Shown piece by piece: positions 7,905 to 11,744 of a DNA stretch of 11,744 nt. The stretch comes from Beroe ovata (taxonomy: Eukaryota; Ctenophora; Nuda; Beroida; Beroidae), in NCBI GenBank assembly GCA_946803715.1, contig CAMPET010000036.1, positions 29,494-41,237 on the forward strand, read 5' to 3'. The translations under genes and the position numbers were made by a program. Below the pieces are notes generated by a model. That model saw nothing but the letters and a program-made list of their open reading frames with translations. It was not told where the DNA came from and made no database searches. The stretch's first letter is position 1. The number at the start of each line of letters is the position of its first letter.

Positions 7905-8510
7905 GCCGCGATGTTCGGCCACGCGGAGCATATCATACTTGATACTCCGCGCGCGCTGCGCGTGTTCCCGCGCTGCGTGACCCAAATACTCCGCGCGCGC
8001 TACGCGTCTCCGTGGTCCTTTCTACGACTTTTCAGTTCACTGAGTAGAACAGGGGCGCGCAACGTGTGCACAGCTGCGCGTCTCCGTGGTGGCGTGGTTT
8101 GGACTTTTTAGATTGTGCACACGTTGCTTTGGCAAAGCAATGCTTTGCACTTTGGCTGTCGATGAATGATATCCCCTGTCGAGAATTTCATTGCGCGCGC
8201 CGCAAATTATTTTCACTGGCGCTCTCCGCTTCGCGTCAGCTGACTGCCTAGCATCGCCAGGCAACCGCAAACGTTGCTGGTTGCGCGCCTCTATTCTACA
8301 TTCTACTCGAACTCTATACTCAGTCACAGTGAACTGCAGCGCTGCAGGTTGGGTCACGTGCAACGTGGGAACATTTCAGATCACAAGGGGCGCGCAACAT
8401 GAACATGTGCACACGCCGCGAGCGCGCAAAACAAAATTGTCGACAGGGTCTATCATCTATCGACAACCTACAATAGTTAATAATAAAGCTGCTCGCGCGC
8501 ACTGCGCAGT
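7905..8510. repeat. CpG-rich block with GCGCGC-based dispersed repeats
   Basis: About 600 bp crowded with CpG and GCGCGC motifs inside otherwise AT-rich DNA. ATACTCCGCGCGCGCT is repeated exactly at 7942-7957 and 7986-8001 (44-bp period). The 18-mers at 7999-8016 and 8073-8090 differ at one base. AGGGGCGCGCAAC recurs at 8051-8063 and 8386-8398. GCAACGTGTGCACA (8059-8072) has an exact inverted copy at 8114-8127. Other symmetric pieces are GCAAAGCA/TGCTTTGC (8132-8139 and 8141-8148) and the 14-bp palindrome CTGCAGCGCTGCAG (8334-8347). An open frame of 136 codons crosses it on the + strand but begins at TTG and resembles no protein. It may be a repeat-derived island, a decayed transposon, or an unmethylated CpG island. 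Confidence 0.55.
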
Positions 8511-9600
8511 CTTTTCAGGTTCAAGCTGTCACTTGCCAGAGTTCATAGTGCAAGATTTTATCTTTGAATTTGAAATAAAAACAGGTCGAGAAATAAGGTA
8601 AAATTCATTTGTACGAATGACGAACATAACAGTGAAAATGCAATAAAGCATCCATAGACAAACACATCCCTTTTAACTAAGTTTTATGTTTTCATGCAAC
8701 TTCCTCCCATATTTATGTCTTACATTTAAGAAATTGTATTTGTATCCCACGAAGCAAATTCAGGATCAATCAAAATCCGTGACAAAACTAAATCTCATTC
8801 TCAGTCTGCACTCTGCAAGAGTAACCCATTGCAAGCAGCACAGCAAAACAGGTAAAAGAGTACCATAAGATTAAGCAACAAGTGAGCTACACGAACTGTT
8901 ACCATGGGAAAACGTGCAATAACTAATAAGCGATGCACGAAACGTGTCAATGTCATTTGCACGTGTAACCATGGCTTCGTGTATGTCCCAGACCACTCTG
9001 CTGAGGAAACTAAATCCAATATTTTGTATTTAAACCAAATATGCATATGGCGATGACCAGGTGGCAACAATTCTTCCCACAGCAGTGATCAGGGGAAACT
9101 GTCAGAAACTCAGTGACTCACGCCGCATAATCACTATGATAGATGATAACTCGCTTTGTATTTAGAACGGGAAAACATTAAAAGATCAATAAGTCGGTTT
9201 AATAAGTTATACAAACTAAGCGTTTAATCTGATTTCATTATACGAAAATGTGTGCTATGACAGTAACTGTTTTCATTTTAATTTGACAGAGATATTCATA
9301 TCAGATGAATTTGTATACTTTCTATTCAACTTCCATTCAATTTCATAACAACCTGAAATCATATTTTGGCTCAGAGTTAACAAGTTCGGCGTAACATTTG
9401 TTCCTCCACTATCATAGCAATGAAAGATCTAACACCAACAGAATGGAGGGATCACTTCATAAGGTTGACTATAAAGACGTTTTAATCAGAGTTGCTGCGC
9501 TTTGGAGCTGACACATCTTACAAATTTTGAATCTTTTTAAAATCATTAAAATCTCCTAAAAAGAAATCTGGTAAAAACATTTTTAACATCGAGACTTTTA
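8511..9600. other. AT-rich intergenic DNA, no feature seen
   Basis: No plausible exon, RNA gene or strong repeat is seen. AATAAA occurs on the + strand near 8576 and 8642, without an identifiable upstream gene. Short open frames on both strands lack any recognisable motif. Confidence 0.5.
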
Positions 9601-9603
9601 GAG

Positions 9604-9724
9604 AGACGTGGCATAGCTATTCGCGTGCTTATTTAATGTGAACAAATTGTCTCAGTAGTGTTAAGTATCGTTAAGAAGGCGGATAGAACTTATATTTAAC
9701 TGCCAATAGCTATGCCATGCGTCT
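9604..9724. repeat. Inverted repeat with about 83-nt loop
   Basis: TGGCATAGCTATT (9609-9621) pairs exactly with AATAGCTATGCCA (9705-9717). The pairing resumes after a 2-nt bulge with AGACG (9604-9608) and CGTCT (9720-9724), giving an 18-bp stem. No TA or other target duplication is obvious. It could be a MITE remnant or a long-loop hairpin; nothing shows transcription. Confidence 0.6.
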
Positions 9725-10522
9725 TGAGAGCTGACTAATGTTACACTTGATAATTATGTGAAGAATGACTGATTTCTGTACTTTCACAGCCTGATTAGTA
9801 GAGAGCTCCTCGCTCAAACGGTAACCATGCTAAAATGCATGTGTGTGTGCGCCTTCACAACGTAAATTCAATATTCATCCTCCGCTGCAATAATCATCGA
9901 TCTCATTGAATCTTCATTATATGTCACACATAAAGCAAACAACGAAAAAGCAATGACAGGTTCATCACGTTGAAATGCCCACACGCTATCCCAACACGCT
10001 TTGTATCCTACCAAACGTGATTGTCAATACTTCGCATATTTGCCTTACAGCTATTTTTTACTGAAACATTTTCTATACATGATTATTATCTAATATCTAC
10101 CATAATAAACACACATTCAACTTCCCAACATAGGCACAGAGGTCAGATAAAATCTGACAACATGCCTCCCAAAATGCATCTTACAAGGAATTTGATTGAG
10201 GATTTTGTATAATACAGCTGTTACACACACTTCATCAACAAAGAGAAAGGAAATGTAGATAATTCGACAGTGGTTAGTATAAGGTTCGTTTGATTCTCTG
10301 CAACGGTTCGGTAGTTGCGATCTGTGCTATGTTTCTTTCTCGGCCGACTTTTGTTTCTCTCTCCCCCAGCTCCAAGATCCGTGGACAATCCTCTGTTTCT
10401 TCAGGTGACCACCATGACGTCATCTTACTTCTCCACTTTGTTCCATCTCGACGTCTTCGTTTCGCCCCCTCTTTGATTTGTAACATACCCTGCACGACAC
10501 AGGCTCGAGTGACAGCAAGGTT
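9725..10522 (-). other. Region downstream of the ATF2-type gene, including its probable 3' UTR
   Basis: On the minus strand this follows the TAG stop of the bZIP gene. The 200 bp nearest the stop are more GC- and pyrimidine-rich on the + strand and contain a perfect CRE octamer. No canonical AATAAA in minus orientation (TTTATT on +) was found between 9000 and 10522, so the cleavage site is undetermined. A variant signal ATTAAA (TTTAAT on +) occurs only further away, for example near 9631. Confidence 0.4.
10415..10422. promoter_or_regulatory. Perfect CRE octamer TGACGTCA near the 3' end of the ATF2-type gene
   Basis: An exact palindromic CRE, the preferred site of CREB/ATF dimers including ATF2, lies about 100 bp past the stop codon of the ATF2-type gene. 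The match is certain; autoregulation or a downstream enhancer role is inference. Confidence 0.4.
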
Positions 10523-11031
10523 CTATGTTTTGCAATTTGACAGCGCCTCTCTGATCACCACCAGGCCGTTGCCAACATCAGTACATGGTGCAGCGCCTTC
10601 CTGACGACCAGGTGACAAATCCCCACCCTCCATCCGACCACCTGCCTTCCCGTTCCGGGAGTCCAGACTCGTTATGGTGTACTGCGGCTCCACAGAGGTG
10701 CCCATTGACATCAGCCCGCTTAGATTAGGCCCTAAACTGAAGGGACTGAGCCCGATGATGGGACTACGGGGCAGATTACTAAGCGGGTTGAAAAGCGGGC
10801 TAAATTTGGACCTACTAAATCCGTCCTTGGTAACGAGACCGTCAAGAAGTGGACCAAGGGGGTCCGAGTTGAGGCTGGATGAGGGGGTGACCCTGCGTTT
10901 CTCAGAGTGTCCGTTAGTTTCAGTGGAGCTGGAGTCACGGGGTGGTCGGAGTCGAACTGTGTGCGGCGCAGGGGGCTGCGGCTTAGACGGCGACGGCCTC
11001 TTGATGTCACTATTCTCAGACACATTCGGAA
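10523..11031 (-). CDS. ATF2: ATF2/ATF7/CREB5-type bZIP factor, last exon (C-terminal tail)
   Basis: The terminal coding exon on the minus strand opens after the acceptor CATCCCCAG (AG at 11033-11032) and ends at TAG (10525-10523). It is joined in phase 1 to the preceding exon, creating a Phe codon, then reads PNVSENSDIKRPSPSKP. It encodes a 168-residue tail with no folded domain, rich in Ser and Pro. At least six Ser/Thr-Pro pairs are visible (PSPSK, RVTPSS, KFSPL, PRSPI, GLSPF, DLSPG), a density typical of tails phosphorylated by proline-directed kinases. The middle has a repetitive Leu/Pro pattern (SPLFNPLSNLPRSP...GLSPFSLGPNLSGL). Tails of this family are poorly conserved, so assignment rests on splicing to the bZIP exons. 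An overlapping + strand frame is a shadow. Confidence 0.82.
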
Positions 11032-11116
11032 CTGGGGATGTTCAATGTGTCATGTTTAATGTGTCAAGTATTGGACTAGTTCATGTGGTTCATTGTCACA
11101 TGCGTCATATACTTAC
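11032..11116 (-). other. Intron (85 nt) of the ATF2-type gene
   Basis: On the minus strand the donor is GTAAGT starting at 11116 and the acceptor is CCCCAG ending at 11032, phase 1. It is very short, like introns of compact invertebrate genomes. Reading through gives a stop only some codons later, so splicing is inferred from signals and frame continuity. Confidence 0.8.
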
Positions 11117-11249
11117 ACACGATGGGGGGAGGTAGTAGGCTGGGGTCCATCTTGCCCTCCTTACTAGCCTTAGTGACCGGGCAATCCTTATGTTGCAGCA
11201 GAAGTCGCTTCAGATTGATAATCTCCTGTCGCAGATTGTGCACTTCCAT
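11117..11249 (-). CDS. ATF2: ATF2/ATF7/CREB5-type bZIP factor, middle exon (second half of leucine zipper)
   Basis: A 133-nt exon beginning MEVHNLRQEIINLKRLLL after a TTCTGTTCAG acceptor, in phase 0 with the basic-region exon. It supplies the last two zipper heptad leucines and then QHKDCPVT. Human ATF2 has LLLAHKDCPVT at the same spacing, a hallmark of the ATF2/ATF7/CREB5 group and the main reason for the assignment. The leucine-rich stretch also overlaps the region described as a nuclear export signal in mammalian ATF2. Residues after the zipper (KASKEGKMDPSLLPPPIV) diverge. The donor is T|GTAAGT, phase 1. The leading ATG is internal, not a start. Confidence 0.92.
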
Positions 11250-11351
11250 CTGAACAGAAAGTTGTTCACATATATTGAAAATGAATCTCTCACAGCTTAT
11301 TAACAAACAGAAACCCCACTATTCCACCAGGGATACACTAGTAAAACTCAC
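11250..11351 (-). other. Intron (102 nt) splitting the leucine zipper
   Basis: On the minus strand the donor is CAT|GTGAGT starting at 11351 and the acceptor is TGTTCAG ending at 11250, phase 0. It interrupts the zipper right after its third heptad leucine/isoleucine position (NNKLH|MEVHN). Removing it restores exact heptad spacing. Confidence 0.88.
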
Positions 11352-11650
11352 ATGAAGCTTATTGTTTTCCTCCTGTATGTTGTATTTCTCCGCCTGCAGG
11401 TTGTTTATCCACTGTTTCCTCTTCTCCCGACACCGCTGAGCAGCAGCTCTATTTCGCTCCAGGAATTTCCTCCTCTTCTCGTCTATGTTACCGTTCATCT
11501 CACTCGGAAACCGTTTCCGGGATCCGAGGTTACTGCCCGTTTCCATGGCATCGCCACTGTCCTCTGCTGCACTTGTTACGGGGACATCGACCCGAGCTCT
11601 GATTCTGTCCACTATCATCGCTCTCTTGTTACCTTCCTTGGGTGAGCTCG
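11352..11650 (-). CDS. ATF2: ATF2/ATF7/CREB5-type bZIP factor, internal exon with DNA-binding basic region
   Basis: This exon follows the acceptor TTCATTGCAG (AG at 11652-11651). Its first two bases complete a codon begun upstream; then come 99 residues. About 55 linker residues precede IDEKRRKFLERNRAAAQRCR, the basic region, matching human ATF2 DEKRRKFLERNRAAASRCR except for Gln replacing Ser. The invariant N-x7-R core (NRAAAQRCR) is intact. The zipper begins after KRKQW with heptad positions Leu, Ile and Leu in this exon, then two Leu in the next. Family members bind CRE sites (TGACGTCA) as homodimers or with Jun, in the nucleus, and respond to p38/JNK through an N-terminal domain. That domain and the N-terminal zinc finger would be encoded beyond the right edge. 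Invertebrates often have one gene for ATF2/7/CREB5, so the symbol is for the group. Confidence 0.93.
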
Positions 11651-11704
11651 CTGCAATGAATAACAGTGTCAGGTGGTGTGTGTGCACTGTGTGTATGTTT
11701 GTGC

Positions 11705-11744
<40 letters not shown>
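11651..11744 (-). other. Upstream intron of the ATF2-type gene (partial)
   Basis: The 3' end of an intron, read on the minus strand, finishing in ACTGTTATTCATTGCAG. It is cut by the window edge. Most of it is the microsatellite at 11707-11744 and related GTGCACTGTG units. Confidence 0.75.
11707..11744. repeat. (TG)n microsatellite at the window edge
   Basis: A pure TG run of at least 19 units on the + strand, cut by the right edge. In the sense strand of the bZIP gene it reads CA and sits about 55 nt upstream of an acceptor. Confidence 0.97.

Noticed and set aside
7942-8090. CRISPR-like array of 16-18-bp repeats
   Set aside because: Only two or three imperfect copies with unequal spacing, in animal DNA; a local repeat duplication explains it.
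7911-8601. Open frames of 60-136 codons in the CpG-rich block
   Set aside because: GC-rich DNA has few stop codons; the longest begins at TTG (8191), overlaps frames on the other strand, and has no recognisable domain.
11023-11023. Independent start at SENSD in the last bZIP exon
   Set aside because: The codon is GTG, coding Val inside FPNVSENSD, and the exon opens with a clear acceptor, so it is internal sequence.
10732-11025. Second minus-strand frame overlapping the bZIP tail
   Set aside because: Out of frame with the phase-1 splice junction from the zipper exon; a shadow frame.
10674-11135. 153-codon + strand frame opposite the bZIP tail exon
   Set aside because: It is the antisense shadow of the minus-strand terminal exon and crosses its acceptor and intron; the minus-strand frame is supported by splice signals and by linkage to the bZIP.

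Overview
The window is animal nuclear DNA from a non-model, probably invertebrate genome; the phylum cannot be fixed from sequence alone. Genes are split by GT-AG introns of 85, 102, 379 and 978 nt, long CA/TG microsatellites are abundant, small foldback repeats fill the non-coding DNA, and one gene encodes an ATF2/ATF7/CREB5-type bZIP factor, a family known from animals. Nothing bacterial is visible (no operons, ribosome binding sites or CRISPR). The window starts and ends inside a microsatellite and carries one undetermined base (683), which looks like a short-read contig that broke at simple repeats.

Layout. 1-3277: non-coding DNA with five CA tracts, two shorter TG tracts and a tandem repeat carrying AP-1-type sites; it is either promoter/5' UTR or an upstream intron of the next gene. 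3278-6737 (+): an unrecognised gene with three exons (3278-4608, 4988-5200, 6179-6737) that join with consistent phase-2 junctions into a 700-residue, mostly disordered, Ser-rich protein with a basic patch and a C-terminal coiled coil. 6738-10522: about 3.8 kb between two convergent genes, holding a TA-flanked 103-bp MITE-like element, a very GC-rich foldback with mini-hairpins, a nested foldback, a CpG-rich repeat block (about 7905-8510), AT-rich DNA with no gene seen, and the 3' UTR of the right-hand gene. 10523-11650 (-): the last three exons of an ATF2-type bZIP gene (11352-11650, 11117-11249, 10523-11031); its N-terminal half lies beyond the right edge.

The two genes are transcribed toward each other and no functional link between them is demonstrated. 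Points worth a second look: the exon-1 reading frame of the left gene stops exactly inside its splice donor, followed closely by AATAAA and a perfect 10-bp hairpin (possible intronic polyadenylation isoform); two perfect CRE octamers, the known ATF2 target site, lie in the window, one just past the stop codon of the ATF2-type gene; and the DNA-binding region of the bZIP has Gln where human ATF2 has Ser.
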